Source: Streptosporangiaceae bacterium
GTDB lineage: Bacteria; Actinomycetota; Actinomycetes; Streptosporangiales; Streptosporangiaceae
Assembly: GCA_025964695.1 (NCBI GenBank)
Contig: JAOPYK010000219.1
Span: 46,050-110,049 of the forward strand
Length of the DNA stretch: 64,000 bases
Direction of reading: 5' to 3'
Shown here: positions 41,943-50,818 of the stretch, piece after piece
Numbering within the stretch: the first letter of the stretch is position 1
How the letters are laid out: each line of letters opens with the position of its first letter
Notes under the pieces: model-generated
Database searches by the model: none
Told to the model about the DNA's origin: nothing
What the model saw: only the letters and a program-made list of their open reading frames with translations
Translations under genes and position numbers: made by a program

Positions 41943-43208
41943 ATGAGCACTAACCAGGTCAAAGTGGTTATAACTGGTCTTGGCGCGACCACGCCGCTCG
42001 GTGGTGACGTCGCCTCCACCTGGTCGGCTCTGCTTGCCGGCGCGTCGGGTGTGCGCCCCCTTGTCTGGGAGGGCGTGGAAGAACTTCCAGTCCGCTTCGC
42101 CGCGCAGCTCGCGGTGGAGCCCGACGCGGTGCTGCCCAAGCACCGGCTGCGCCGGATGGACCGCAACGAGGCCATCGCCCTGATCGCCGCGCACGAGGCT
42201 TGGAAGCACGCCGGCTACGCACATGGTGACGAGGACGGCTTCGAGGTCGACGGTGACCGGCTGGGGGTCGTGGTCTCCAGTGGCATCGGCGGGCTGCACA
42301 CCGCGCTGAACAGCTACGACACCTATCGCGAGAAGGGCTGGTCGAGGGTCTCCCCCTTCACCGTGCCCATGCTCATGCCCAACGGGGCCGCGGGCATGGT
42401 CGGCATCGAGTTCGGCGCCCAGGCCGGAGTGCACGCCATGGTCAGTGCCTGCGCCTCCAGCGCCGACGGCATCGGCTACGCCATCGACATGATCCGCAGC
42501 GGCCGGGCCGACGTGGTCATCGCCGGCGGCACCGAGTCCTGTGTCCACCCGCTGCAGATGGCCTCGTTCGGGGCCATGCGGGCCATGTCCACCCGCAACG
42601 AGGAGCCTGAGCGCGCCTCCCGCCCGTACGACAAGAACCGCGACGGGTTCGTGCTCGGCGAGGGCGCCGCAGTGATGATCTTTGAGTCCGAGGAGCACGC
42701 ACTGGCCCGTGGCGCGAAGATCCACGCGATCGCCGCAGGGGCGGGCTACTCCGGTGACGCCTACGACATCGTGCTTCCCGACCCGAGCGGGGCCGGGCAG
42801 TCCAAGGCGATGGTGCGGGCGCTCAAGAACGCCGGTCTCCAGCCCGAGGACATCGTGCACATCAACGCGCACGCCACCTCCACCCCGGCCGGCGACATCG
42901 CCGAGCTCACCTCCATCAAGGCCGCGCTCGGCGACCAGGCCAAGAGGATCTGCATCACCGGGACCAAGTCGATGACCGGGCACGTGCTCGGCGGCGCCGG
43001 CGCGCTCGAGTCGCTCATCACGGTGCTGTCGCTGCGCGAGGGTCTGGTGCCCGCGACCGCCAACCTCGACGACCTCGACGACGCCGTCGACCTGGACATC
43101 GTGCGCGGTGAGCCGCGCAAGCTCCCCGACGGCCCCATCGCCGCACTCAACAACTCCTTCGGCTTCGGCGGCCACAACACCGCCGTCGCTTTCCAGCGCG
43201 CAATCTGA
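41943..43208 (+). CDS. fabF: beta-ketoacyl-ACP synthase II FabF
   Basis: Chain-elongating condensing enzyme of FAS-II. The 421-residue protein has nucleophile C170 in VSACASSADGIGYA, His in NAHATSTPAGD and His in KSMTGHVLGGAGALE, with the terminal NNSFGFGGHN. Start ATG 41943 with AAGGAG upstream. Unlike mycobacteria, which have kasA and kasB here, there is one copy, as in Streptomyces. Confidence 0.96.
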   Translation: MSTNQVKVVITGLGATTPLGGDVASTWSALLAGASGVRPLVWEGVEELPVRFAAQLAVEPDAVLPKHRLRRMDRNEAIALIAAHEAWKHAGYAHGDEDGFEVDGDRLGVVVSSGIGGLHTALNSYDTYREKGWSRVSPFTVPMLMPNGAAGMVGIEFGAQAGVHAMVSACASSADGIGYAIDMIRSGRADVVIAGGTESCVHPLQMASFGAMRAMSTRNEEPERASRPYDKNRDGFVLGEGAAVMIFESEEHALARGAKIHAIAAGAGYSGDAYDIVLPDPSGAGQSKAMVRALKNAGLQPEDIVHINAHATSTPAGDIAELTSIKAALGDQAKRICITGTKSMTGHVLGGAGALESLITVLSLREGLVPATANLDDLDDAVDLDIVRGEPRKLPDGPIAALNNSFGFGGHNTAVAFQRAI

Positions 43209-43236
43209 CGCCGCCATATTCAAGGAGCCAGTCCGT

Positions 43237-44685
43237 ATGACCGTGCTCGACAACCGGGTCGCCATCGCACCCGACGTATCCGACCTCGCCTCGCAAGAGG
43301 AGGTGCAGGACCCACGCCATCCGCAGGTCCGGCTCTCCACCCTCTTCGACGACGGCTCCTTCCGGGCGCTGACCGCCGACGACGGCAGCGGCGCCCTGGC
43401 CGGCCTCGGCCGTATCGAGGGCATCCCCGTGGTGGCCTTCGCCAGCGACCCGCGCGTCATGGGCGGGGCAATGGGCATGGCCGGCTGTGAGGCCATCGTG
43501 CTGGCCTACGACCACGCGATACGGGAGCGTCTGCCGATCATCGGGCTCTGGCACTCCGGCGGCGCCCGGCTGGCCGAAGGCGTGGAGTCGCTGCACGCCG
43601 TCGGGATGGTGTTCAGCGCCATGACCCGGGCCTCCGGTGTGGTCCCGCAGATCTCCGTGGTGCTCGGCCCGGCGGCGGGCGGCGCCGCCTACGGCCCCGC
43701 GCTCACCGACATCGTGATCCTCTCCGAGAGCGGCAAGATCTTCGTTACCGGCCCGGACGTCGTGAAGTCGGTCACCGGCGAAGAGATCGACATGGCCGGG
43801 CTCGGCGGCACCGACCCGCACTCCAAAAAGTCCGGTGTGGTGCACGTCGTGGCCAAGGACGACGCTGAGGCGCTGCTGCAGGGCCGCCGGCTCGCGGTGC
43901 TGCTCGGCCACCAGAGCAGGGTGCGGCCCGACGAGGTCAAGGACCTCGACCTCGGCGGCATCCTGCCGGAGAACGTCAAGCGGGCCTACAGCGTGCATCC
44001 GCTGGTCAAGAACATCGTCGACGACCCCGCCGGAATGGTGGAGCTGCACGCCAAGTGGGCGCCGAACATCGTGACCGCGCTGGGCCGGCTCGGCGGCGGA
44101 ACCGTCGGCATCATCGCCAACAACCCGTTGCGGCTCGGTGGCTGCCTGGACTCCCTTTCCGCTGAGAAATGTGCCCGGTTCGTCCGGATGTGCAACGCGT
44201 TCGGGGTACCCCTGGTGGTGCTGGTGGACGTCCCGGGCTACCTCCCCGGCGTCGGCCAGGAACACGGCGGGGTCGTCCGGCGTGGCGCCAAGCTGCTCCA
44301 CGCGTTCGCCGAGGCCACCGTGCCCCGGGTGACGCTGGTGACCCGCAAGGCCTATGGCGGAGCGTACATCGCCATGAATTCCCGCTCGCTCGGCGCCACC
44401 AAGGTCTTCGCCTGGCCGACCGCCGAAGTGGCCGTCATGGGCGCGATCGCGGCCGTACGGGTCCTGCACCGGCGCAAGATCGCCGCAGTGCCGGAGGAGG
44501 AGCGCCCGGCTCTGGAGGCCCGGCTCGCCGTCGAGCACGAGGAGATCGCCGGCGGCCTGCAGCGGGCCATCGATCTGGGGGTGATCGACCAGGTCATCGA
44601 GCCGGGGGTCACCCGCAGCACCATCGCCCGTGCCATCGCCGAGGCCACTCCGGCCAGAGGGTCCCACGGCAACATCCCGCTGTGA
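43237..44685 (+). CDS. acyl-CoA carboxylase carboxyltransferase (beta) subunit, AccD6-like
   Basis: Carboxyltransferase subunit that makes malonyl-CoA (or methylmalonyl-CoA) from a carboxybiotin partner. The 482-residue chain has N and C crotonase-like halves: LWHSGGARLAEGVESLHAVGMVFSAM, VVLGPAAGGAAYGPALTDIVILSESGKIFVTGPDVV, then VGIIANNPLRLGGCLDSLSAEKCARFVRMCNAFGVPLVVLVDVPGYLPG and KAYGGAYIAMNSRSLGA. Start ATG 43237 behind CAAGGAG. Its place after the ketosynthase gene equals accD6 of M. tuberculosis, which feeds FAS-II. The biotinylated alpha subunit is not in the window. Confidence 0.93.
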   Translation: MTVLDNRVAIAPDVSDLASQEEVQDPRHPQVRLSTLFDDGSFRALTADDGSGALAGLGRIEGIPVVAFASDPRVMGGAMGMAGCEAIVLAYDHAIRERLPIIGLWHSGGARLAEGVESLHAVGMVFSAMTRASGVVPQISVVLGPAAGGAAYGPALTDIVILSESGKIFVTGPDVVKSVTGEEIDMAGLGGTDPHSKKSGVVHVVAKDDAEALLQGRRLAVLLGHQSRVRPDEVKDLDLGGILPENVKRAYSVHPLVKNIVDDPAGMVELHAKWAPNIVTALGRLGGGTVGIIANNPLRLGGCLDSLSAEKCARFVRMCNAFGVPLVVLVDVPGYLPGVGQEHGGVVRRGAKLLHAFAEATVPRVTLVTRKAYGGAYIAMNSRSLGATKVFAWPTAEVAVMGAIAAVRVLHRRKIAAVPEEERPALEARLAVEHEEIAGGLQRAIDLGVIDQVIEPGVTRSTIARAIAEATPARGSHGNIPL

Positions 44686-44737
44686 CCGGCACCGGCGGTC
44701 CCTGACCCGGGCCGACCCGGGTCACGCGGTCGTAGGT

Positions 44738-44785
44738 AAGGTTCACCCCCCATCCCGCAGTGCTGCGGGAAGGGGGGTGAACCTT
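44738..44785. terminator. bidirectional terminator between accD and DUF3145
   Basis: 14-bp perfect outer arms (44738-44751, 44772-44785) plus an inner 7-8 bp stem CCCGCAG/CTGCGGG with a 2-nt loop, ending in TTTT on the plus strand. It lies between genes converging from 44685 and 44811. Confidence 0.92.
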
Positions 44786-44810
44786 TTGCGGTATCACGCG
44801 GGGGCCGGCG

Positions 44811-45305
44811 TCAGCCGGCGGCGTGCAGCCAGCGGACGGGGGCGCCGTCGCCGGCGCGGCGGAAGGGCTCGAGCTCGTGGTCCCAGGGGGTGCCCAGAAG
44901 CCGCTCCAGCTCGTGTTCCAACGTGGTGCGGCCGGAGGCGGCGGTGGCCATGACGGCACGCAGCCGGTCCTCGGGCACCAGGACGTCCCCGCTGGCGCCG
45001 ATGAGGGCGGTGAACACGCCGAGGGTGGGCGTGCAGCTGTAGCGGACCCCGTCGCAGCCGGGGGTGGCGTCCTCGGTCACCTCGAAGCGCAGCAGCTTCC
45101 AGTTGCGCAGGGCCGAGGCCATGCTCGCGGCCATGCCGCCATGACCCTCCCAGCACAGCTCGGCACGCATCGTCCCCGGAGCGGCCGGCTGATCCGTCCA
45201 CGCCAGAGATGCGGGTACGCCAAGAACACCTGCGACGGCCCATTCGACATGTGGGCACAGCGCAGGTGGTGAAGAGTGGACGTAAAAAACGCCACGTGCA
45301 GCCAC
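44811..45305 (-). CDS. DUF3145 family protein
   Basis: A 164-residue conserved actinobacterial protein. The core is GVFYVHSSPPALCPHVEWAVAGVLG, LRNWKLLRFEVTEDAT and ASGRTTLEHELERLLGTPWDHELEPFRRA. No signal peptide, membrane segment or catalytic motif is evident. Family members are found beside FAS-II clusters in several actinobacteria, hinting at a link to lipid synthesis, but no function is established. Start at 45305 gives the conserved N-terminus. Confidence 0.85.
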   Translation of the reverse strand: MAARGVFYVHSSPPALCPHVEWAVAGVLGVPASLAWTDQPAAPGTMRAELCWEGHGGMAASMASALRNWKLLRFEVTEDATPGCDGVRYSCTPTLGVFTALIGASGDVLVPEDRLRAVMATAASGRTTLEHELERLLGTPWDHELEPFRRAGDGAPVRWLHAAG

Positions 45306-45443
45306 CAGACCTCCTGGTTGTGTACCGAGGCTCGTCTTCCCCTACGGCCTCGTACGTCCCAAGAAGATCTCGACGTCAGATTATTGTGCCGCATCCACAC
45401 GAGGTGCACCAGCCCATAGTCAGACTGGGTACCGATACAACGC

Positions 45444-46250
45444 TCAGTGTGCGGACGCCTCACCGGACAGGCGCTGGGCGAGATAGATCGGAATGACCGA
45501 CGCCACGATCAGCACGGCGGCCACCACGTTCACGACGGGCGCCTGGTTGGGGCGGAACAGATTGTTGAAGATCCAGATCGGCAGGGTCTGCACTCCGGGG
45601 CCGGCGGTGAACGTCGTCACGATGATCTCGTCGAAGGACAGCGCGAACGCCAGCAGGCCACCGGCCAGCAGCGCCGAGCGCAGCAGCGGGAACGTGATGT
45701 ACCGGAAGGTCTGGAAGGTGTCCGCGCCGAGGTCGGCCGAGGCCTCCTCCACGCTGGTGCCCATCCGCCGCAACCTGGCCAGCGCGTTGTTGTAGACGGT
45801 CACGATGCAGAACGTCGCATGACCGACGATCACGGTGAACAGGCCGAGGCCGAGCCCGAGCGGCTGCAGCACCACCTGGAAGGCGTTGCTCAGCGCGATG
45901 CCCGTGACGATACCGGGCAGCGCGATCGGCAGCACCACCAGTAGCGAGACCGCGTCACGGCCGAAGAACGAGTAGCGCTGCACGGCCAGCGCCGCCATCG
46001 TGCCGAGGAGCAGGGCGAGAGCCGCGGCTCCGAGCCCGGCCTTGAGGCTGGTGAGCACCGCCTGCCGGGCCCCCTCGTTGTCCAGAGCCTGAGACCACCA
46101 TCGCGTGGTCAACCGCGACGGCGGCCAGCCGAACGCCCGGTCGGCGTTGAAAGAGTTGACCAGCACCACGAAGAGCGGCACGTAGATCACCGCGAGACCG
46201 AGCGCCATGAAGCCGCGCAGGACCAGCCGGGCCGTGCGGGACAGGATCAT
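45444..46250 (-). CDS. polyamine-type ABC transporter permease (PotC-like)
   Basis: A 268-residue permease with six hydrophobic helices. The opening LRGFMALGLAVIYVPLFVVLVNSFNADRAFGWPPSRLTTRWW and the EAA loop EEASADLGADTFQTFRYITFPLLRSALLAGGLLAFALSFDEIIVTTF are diagnostic of PotC-type proteins. ATG 46250 overlaps the stop of the preceding permease gene (TGATG). Last gene of a four-cistron operon; the region between it and DUF3145 (45306-45443) shows nothing clear. Confidence 0.92.
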   Translation of the reverse strand: MILSRTARLVLRGFMALGLAVIYVPLFVVLVNSFNADRAFGWPPSRLTTRWWSQALDNEGARQAVLTSLKAGLGAAALALLLGTMAALAVQRYSFFGRDAVSLLVVLPIALPGIVTGIALSNAFQVVLQPLGLGLGLFTVIVGHATFCIVTVYNNALARLRRMGTSVEEASADLGADTFQTFRYITFPLLRSALLAGGLLAFALSFDEIIVTTFTAGPGVQTLPIWIFNNLFRPNQAPVVNVVAAVLIVASVIPIYLAQRLSGEASAH

Positions 46251-47149
46251 CAGAGCTCCTCCAGAGCGCCGGTGCGGCGGACGGCGGCGATGTAGATGAG
46301 CATCACCACGACGGGCACGGTGGCCACCGCGGCGGCGAACGGCAGGTTGTTGGCTGCGCCGATGTTGTCGTAGACCACGTTGCCGATCAGCTGGCTCTTG
46401 CCGCCGACGATCTTCACCGTGATGTAGTCCCCGAGGGACAGCGAGAAGGTGAAGATCGACCCGGCGACCAGTGACGGAAAGGTCATCGGGAGGACCACCG
46501 ACCGGAAGGTACGCCCGGTACGGCCGCCCAGGTCGCTGGAGGCGTTCAACAGCGAGTCCGGCAGCCGCTCCAGCCCGGCGTACAGGGGCAGGATCATGTA
46601 CGGCAGCCAGAGGTAGGCCAGGACCAGGACGGTGGCGGGCAGCCCGTATCCGGGGCCGGACAGGCCGAGTGGCTGGAGCACCCAGTTGACCAGCCCTCCG
46701 TCGGAGAGCATCACCCGCCAGGCGTACGCCTTGACCAGATAGGCCGCCCACAGCGGGGTCAGGATGGCGATCACCAGGAACGGCCGCCACCGCGGTCTGG
46801 CGACCTTCGCCATGAAGAACGCCATCGGGAAGGCGATCACCATGTCCAGCACGGTGACCAGCGCGGCCACGCCGATGCTGCGCAGGGCGATCCTGCGGTA
46901 GACCGCGTCACCGACCACGTCCTGGAAGTTGCGCAGGCTGAACTGCTTCACCACCTGACCGGTGAAGGTGTCGGTGGACCAGAACGCCGTCAGGAACATC
47001 GCGGCGAGCGCGCCGAGGTAGGCGATGAGCAGCCAGGCCAGCGGGGCGGACAGCAGAAGCGACAGCCGCAGCCTCGGTCTGCGGTGCAGCAGGGCGGCCG
47101 CCCGGCGCCGGAGACCCGGCGCCGGGCGGTCCAGTGACGCCGAGGTCAT
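46250..47149 (-). CDS. polyamine-type ABC transporter permease (PotB-like)
   Basis: A 299-residue permease with six hydrophobic helices. It reads LRLSLLLSAPLAWLLIAYLGALAAMFLTAFWSTDTFTG, TPLWAAYLVKAYAWRVMLSDGGLVNW and the EAA loop NASSDLGGRTGRTFRSVVLPMTFPSLVAGSIFTFSLSLGDYI. ATG 47149 overlaps the stop of the binding-protein gene (ATGA). A strong 12-bp hairpin lies at codons ~8-17 of the message (47100-47127), which may lower its translation relative to the binding protein. Confidence 0.92.
   Translation of the reverse strand: MTSASLDRPAPGLRRRAAALLHRRPRLRLSLLLSAPLAWLLIAYLGALAAMFLTAFWSTDTFTGQVVKQFSLRNFQDVVGDAVYRRIALRSIGVAALVTVLDMVIAFPMAFFMAKVARPRWRPFLVIAILTPLWAAYLVKAYAWRVMLSDGGLVNWVLQPLGLSGPGYGLPATVLVLAYLWLPYMILPLYAGLERLPDSLLNASSDLGGRTGRTFRSVVLPMTFPSLVAGSIFTFSLSLGDYITVKIVGGKSQLIGNVVYDNIGAANNLPFAAAVATVPVVVMLIYIAAVRRTGALEEL
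47100..47127 (-). promoter_or_regulatory. mRNA hairpin at the 5' end of the PotB-like gene
   Basis: GCCCGGCGCCGG at 47100-47111 and CCGGCGCCGGGC at 47116-47127 form a perfect 12-bp stem with a 4-nt loop, starting 22 nt inside the coding region and just after the binding-protein stop. It could stabilise the upstream mRNA and damp permease translation. Confidence 0.5.
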
Positions 47150-48351
47150 CCCTTGATCGCCGTCCAGGCACGTGTCCACTCGGAGTAGTCGATGCACTTG
47201 ACGTCCTTGCGGCCGTCCAGGCACTGCCCGATCGGGGTGGTCCAGTAGTGCACCTTGGCGAAGTAGGCCTCGTCGGCGGCGTGGAAGGTCTCGCAGAACG
47301 TCTTGTCCGCGGTCTCCTGGCAGGCCTTGGCGTTGGAGGGCGCCTCACCGAACCACTCGGCGACCTGCGCGTTGACCTTCGGCGAGATGATCCAGTCCAT
47401 CCACTTGTAGGCGCAGTTCGGGTGCTGGGCCTTGGCCGCGACCATCCAGGTGTCCGACCAGCCGGTCGAGCCCTCCTTGGGCAGTGTGACCTGCACGGGG
47501 GCCTTCTCGGCCTTGGTGAGGTTGGCGATGACCTGCCAGGTGGTGCCGATCACCGAGTTGCCGCTCTTGAAGGCCTGCACCGACTTGGTGTAGTCCGACC
47601 AGTACTCACCGATGTTCTTGTTCTGTCCTTTGAGCAGCGCGACCGAGGCGTCGAACTGCTTGCGGTCCAGCGCGTACGGGTTCTTGATGCCCAGCTGGGG
47701 CTCGGCCGACATCAGGTAGAGCGCGGCGTCGGCGATGTAGATCGGCGAGTCGTACGCGGTGATCGTGCCCTTGTACGGGGAGTTCGGGGCGAACACGCTG
47801 CTCCAGGAGTCCGGGGCGGGCTTCACCTTGTCGGTACGCCACATGAGCAGGTTCGCGCCGCGGCCATGCGGGATGCCGTATGCGACACCGTTCACCGAGT
47901 TCCACGGCTGCAGCTTCAGGCTCGGGAACACGTCGGCGTAGTTGGGCACCAGCGCGGTGTTGACGGGCGCGACCGTACCGCCGGCGATGAGTCGCAGGGA
48001 GGCGTCACCGGAGGCCGAGACGGCGTCGTACTGCCCGGTCTTCATCAGGCTGACCATCTCGTCGGAGGTCCCCGCGACCTTGGTGTTGACCTTGCAGCCG
48101 GTGGCCTGCTCGAAGGGGTGGACCCAGTCGACCTTCTTGTCGTTGGAGCCGTCCTCGGCGTACCCGGCCCAGGCGACCAGGTTGACCTGGCCCTCGCCCG
48201 CACCGAGCGTCTTGAGCGCCGGGATGTTCGGCACGGTGAAACCGCCCGGTGCGGTGGTGGACTTGGTGCCGGACGAGCCGCCACCGCAGGCGGCCATCAG
48301 ACCGGTGAACGCCACGGCGGCGGTGGCGAGCGCGATGCGCTTGGACCACAT
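47146..48351 (-). CDS. polyamine-type ABC transporter substrate-binding lipoprotein (PotD-like)
   Basis: A 401-residue lipoprotein with lipobox LMAAC (lipid cysteine at residue 22) and a Ser/Thr/Gly linker. The type 2 binding fold shows GEGQVNLVAWAGYAEDGSNDKKVDWVHPFEQATGCKVNTKVAGTSDEMVSLM, YDAVSASGDASLRLI and GIPHGRGANLLMWRTDKV, as in spermidine/putrescine and related binding proteins. Six or more cysteines near the C-terminus (PNCAYK, KACQET, TFCETF, GQCLDG, VKCIDY) are unusual and suggest disulfides. Start ATG 48351 with AAGGAG upstream. The true ligand may be a polyamine or another cationic compound. Confidence 0.9.
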   Translation of the reverse strand: MWSKRIALATAAVAFTGLMAACGGGSSGTKSTTAPGGFTVPNIPALKTLGAGEGQVNLVAWAGYAEDGSNDKKVDWVHPFEQATGCKVNTKVAGTSDEMVSLMKTGQYDAVSASGDASLRLIAGGTVAPVNTALVPNYADVFPSLKLQPWNSVNGVAYGIPHGRGANLLMWRTDKVKPAPDSWSSVFAPNSPYKGTITAYDSPIYIADAALYLMSAEPQLGIKNPYALDRKQFDASVALLKGQNKNIGEYWSDYTKSVQAFKSGNSVIGTTWQVIANLTKAEKAPVQVTLPKEGSTGWSDTWMVAAKAQHPNCAYKWMDWIISPKVNAQVAEWFGEAPSNAKACQETADKTFCETFHAADEAYFAKVHYWTTPIGQCLDGRKDVKCIDYSEWTRAWTAIKG

Positions 48352-48426
48352 GGGGATCTCCTTGCTGGAAACGGGGCTGGAGCGGAGGGCTGGAGCGGAG
48401 GGCCGGGGCGGAGGGTTCTGAAGGGG

Positions 48427-49446
48427 TCAGGAGGCCTGCGCCGGTCCGGCGGCCTCGGCCACCCGGAACTCATGGTCGGCGTGCCAGCTGAGATGTACGC
48501 GGACGTCCCGGTAGCGCATGACGTCCATCGAGGAGGTCTGCAGGTTCTGCTGGAGGGCGACCACCCGGCCGCCGTCCTCGAGATCGACGACGAAGCGGGT
48601 CACCGCACCGGCGTACACGACCTCGGCCACGGTGCCGGCGGCATGCCGCTCACCTTCCTGCCGGTCCGTGTGCCGGTCGGTGGCGAGGTGGATCTTCTCG
48701 GGCCGTACCCAGACGTCGCCGATCCGGTTGGAGGTGCCCACGAAACCCGCCACGAACGCCGTCGCGGGCCGCTCGTACACCTCGGCGGGCGTACCGACCT
48801 GTTCCACCCGCCCCCGGTCGAAGACGGCGAGGCGGTCGCTCATGGTCAGCGCCTCCTCCTGGTCGTGGGTGACGAACAGGAAAGTGATGCCGACCCGCCG
48901 CTGGATGGCCTTCAGCTCGACCTGCATCTCCTCGCGGAGCTTGAGGTCGAGGGCGCCGAGCGGCTCGTCGAGCAGCAGCACCTTCGGCTCGTTGACCAGG
49001 GCGCGGGCGAGCGCGACCCGCTGCCGCTGACCGCCGGAGAGTTGGCCGGGCTTGCGCGCCTCGAAGCCCTCCAGCCGTACGCTGCGCAGCGCCTCGGCTG
49101 CGAGCTCCCTGCGCCGCGTTTTCGGCACCCGCTTCGCCTTCAGCCCGTACTCCACGTTCTGCAGAACGTTCATGTGCGGGAAGAGCGCGTAGTCCTGGAA
49201 GACGGTGTTGACGTCCCGGTCGAACGGCGCCAGCCGGGTCACGTCACGGCCGGCCAGGTCGATCGCACCGGCGGTGGGCTGCTCGAAACCGGCGATCATG
49301 CGCAGCACGGTCGTCTTGCCCGAGCCGGACGGCCCGAGCATGGAGAAGAACTCACCGTCGTGGATGTCGAGGTCGACCCCCGCCACCGCCTCGATCGGGC
49401 CGAAGGACTTGCGAAGGCCCCGGAGCCGCACAGCTACATCTGGCAT
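48427..49446 (-). CDS. polyamine-type ABC transporter ATPase (PotA-like)
   Basis: A 339-residue ATPase. Walker A is GPSGSGKTT (residues ~38-46), the signature LSGGQRQRVALARALVNEP, Walker B LLLDEPLGALDLKLREEMQ and the H-loop VTHDQEEALTMSDRLAVF. A C-terminal TOBE-like domain (~240-335) begins at RIGDVWVRPEKIHLA. Start ATG 49446 (MPDVAVRL) has no clear ribosome site; an in-frame ATG at 49458 is the alternative. First gene of the operon ATPase-binding protein-permease-permease, divergent from a GntR regulator. Confidence 0.93.
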   Translation of the reverse strand: MPDVAVRLRGLRKSFGPIEAVAGVDLDIHDGEFFSMLGPSGSGKTTVLRMIAGFEQPTAGAIDLAGRDVTRLAPFDRDVNTVFQDYALFPHMNVLQNVEYGLKAKRVPKTRRRELAAEALRSVRLEGFEARKPGQLSGGQRQRVALARALVNEPKVLLLDEPLGALDLKLREEMQVELKAIQRRVGITFLFVTHDQEEALTMSDRLAVFDRGRVEQVGTPAEVYERPATAFVAGFVGTSNRIGDVWVRPEKIHLATDRHTDRQEGERHAAGTVAEVVYAGAVTRFVVDLEDGGRVVALQQNLQTSSMDVMRYRDVRVHLSWHADHEFRVAEAAGPAQAS

Positions 49447-49513
49447 GGCGAAAAACATATGGGGTTAAATGTTTCAGAACAAGGCACGATCCGATATCAC
49501 GGCGTAAACCACC

Positions 49514-49565
49514 AGGTCGCCACAACAGGTCGCCACAACAGGTCGCCACGACAGGTCGCCACGAC
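49514..49565. repeat. 13-bp tandem repeat, four copies, in divergent promoter
   Basis: Four head-to-tail copies: AGGTCGCCACAAC twice (49514-49539) then AGGTCGCCACGAC twice (49540-49565). The array ends 10 nt before the GntR gene start region and sits between it and the importer operon. Period 13 bp is not a whole helical turn. It may be a regulator-binding array or a slippage product. Confidence 0.85.
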
Positions 49566-49575
49566 AAGGGGAGAC

Positions 49576-50292
49576 ATGGACACAGCGCGACGTGCCGTGT
49601 TCTCCCCGGTCGACAGCACCGCGCGGGTGGACGCGGTCGCGCGCCGGCTCAGCGACGCGATCGCGCTGGGCCTGCTCGCCGACGGGGAGCAACTGCCCAG
49701 CGAAGCCGAGCTCGCCGCGCTGCTCGGTGTCTCCACCGTGACCCTACGCGAGGCGCTCGTGGCACTGCGGCAGCAAGGTCTGGTCGAGACCAGGCGTGGC
49801 CGCGGCGGCGGCAGCTTCGTGCGGTCTCCGGCAGAGGCCGTCGACCTGGGCGTACGGCTGCGTACCTTCGCCGCCGACGAGCTGCGCGATCTGGGCGACC
49901 ACTACGCGGCGATCGCCGGAACCGCCGCGCGGCTCGCCGCGCGGCGCTCGCTGCCCGGGGACGTCTCTCCGCTGTTCCGGTCACTCGAGGAGATGTCCCG
50001 GGCTCGATCAGCCGCGCAGCTGCGCATGCTGGACGGCCGTTTTCACATCGAGGTGGCGGCCGCCTCCCAGTCGGCGCGGCTCACCCGGGAGGAGATCCGG
50101 CTGCAGGCGGACATCGGGCCGTTGATCTGGCTGGACCACGAGCACCACAAAGGCCGCACCCGTGTTTACGCTCAGCACCGTGCGATCGCCGACGCCGTCC
50201 AGCGAGGCGACGCCGGCCAGGCCCGGGACGTGGCCGAGCGACATGTTCTCGAGGCCATCGAACGTCTCATCGAACTGCGGCTGGCGCTTTGA
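49576..50292 (+). CDS. GntR family regulator, FadR/FCD subfamily
   Basis: A 238-residue regulator. The winged helix is at ~15-80 (VARRLSDAIALGLLADGEQLPSEAELAALLGVSTVTLREALVALRQQGLVETRRGRGGGSFV). The FCD domain follows, with DGRFHIEVAAAS and a C-terminal AERHVLEAIERL. ATG 49576 behind AAGGGGAGA. It is divergent from the polyamine-type importer, whose expression it most likely represses in the absence of ligand; the 13-bp repeats lie between them. Confidence 0.88.
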   Translation: MDTARRAVFSPVDSTARVDAVARRLSDAIALGLLADGEQLPSEAELAALLGVSTVTLREALVALRQQGLVETRRGRGGGSFVRSPAEAVDLGVRLRTFAADELRDLGDHYAAIAGTAARLAARRSLPGDVSPLFRSLEEMSRARSAAQLRMLDGRFHIEVAAASQSARLTREEIRLQADIGPLIWLDHEHHKGRTRVYAQHRAIADAVQRGDAGQARDVAERHVLEAIERLIELRLAL

Positions 50293-50818
50293 TTCGAGGT
50301 CTACGGAGCCGGCGTTCGTGATCAACCCCTCCGGCCGGGTGGTGGCCTCCAACACCGCCCGGTGGACTCCCGGCGCCATCTACCGGGGAGACCGGGGATT
50401 CGCCGTACGGCCCGGGGGATCTCCCGCTGTCACTGGTCACCGCGCAGGCATGACTCCGGGCTCACCCACTGCGGCCCACCCAGCTCCCCACCGGCAGGTG
50501 GTACTTCACCGGCGCCCCCGATCCAGGGACGGCCGGGGCGGCCAGACGCTTTGCCACTGCTTCCTCCATGAAGGGATGTCCGCGAGCTACACCGATCCGG
50601 AATGGGCCGGTCCGTTACGGTTTCCCGGCCGCCCCATGGGTCCCATTTCCCCACCGGCAAGCCCGCGACAAGCGAAGACATCGGAGAGTGTCCGTTTGAA
50701 ACCAGAACGTGCGCGCGGCGGAGCCTCGGGCGGAGTGGGACGGCAGCGGGATTTCCACTCGATCACGATCCAGCCATATGACGTTACTAACGGTGATCGA
50801 TCGGGCACTCTAGGTTCC
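50293..50818. other. 526-bp gap with possible decayed coding remnant
   Basis: No complete gene is evident. On the plus strand around 50300-50430 the frame reads EPAFVINPSGRVVASN then a WTPGAIYRGDRGF run, which resembles the middle of large actinobacterial GAF-domain regulators and may be a relic. The last 60 bp (CATATGACGTTACTAACGGTGATCG..) are AT-richer and likely hold the promoter of the S8 protease gene. Confidence 0.4.

Noticed and set aside
49514..49565. CRISPR array
   Set aside because: Units are 13 bp, head to tail without spacers, and no cas gene is near; it is a tandem repeat.
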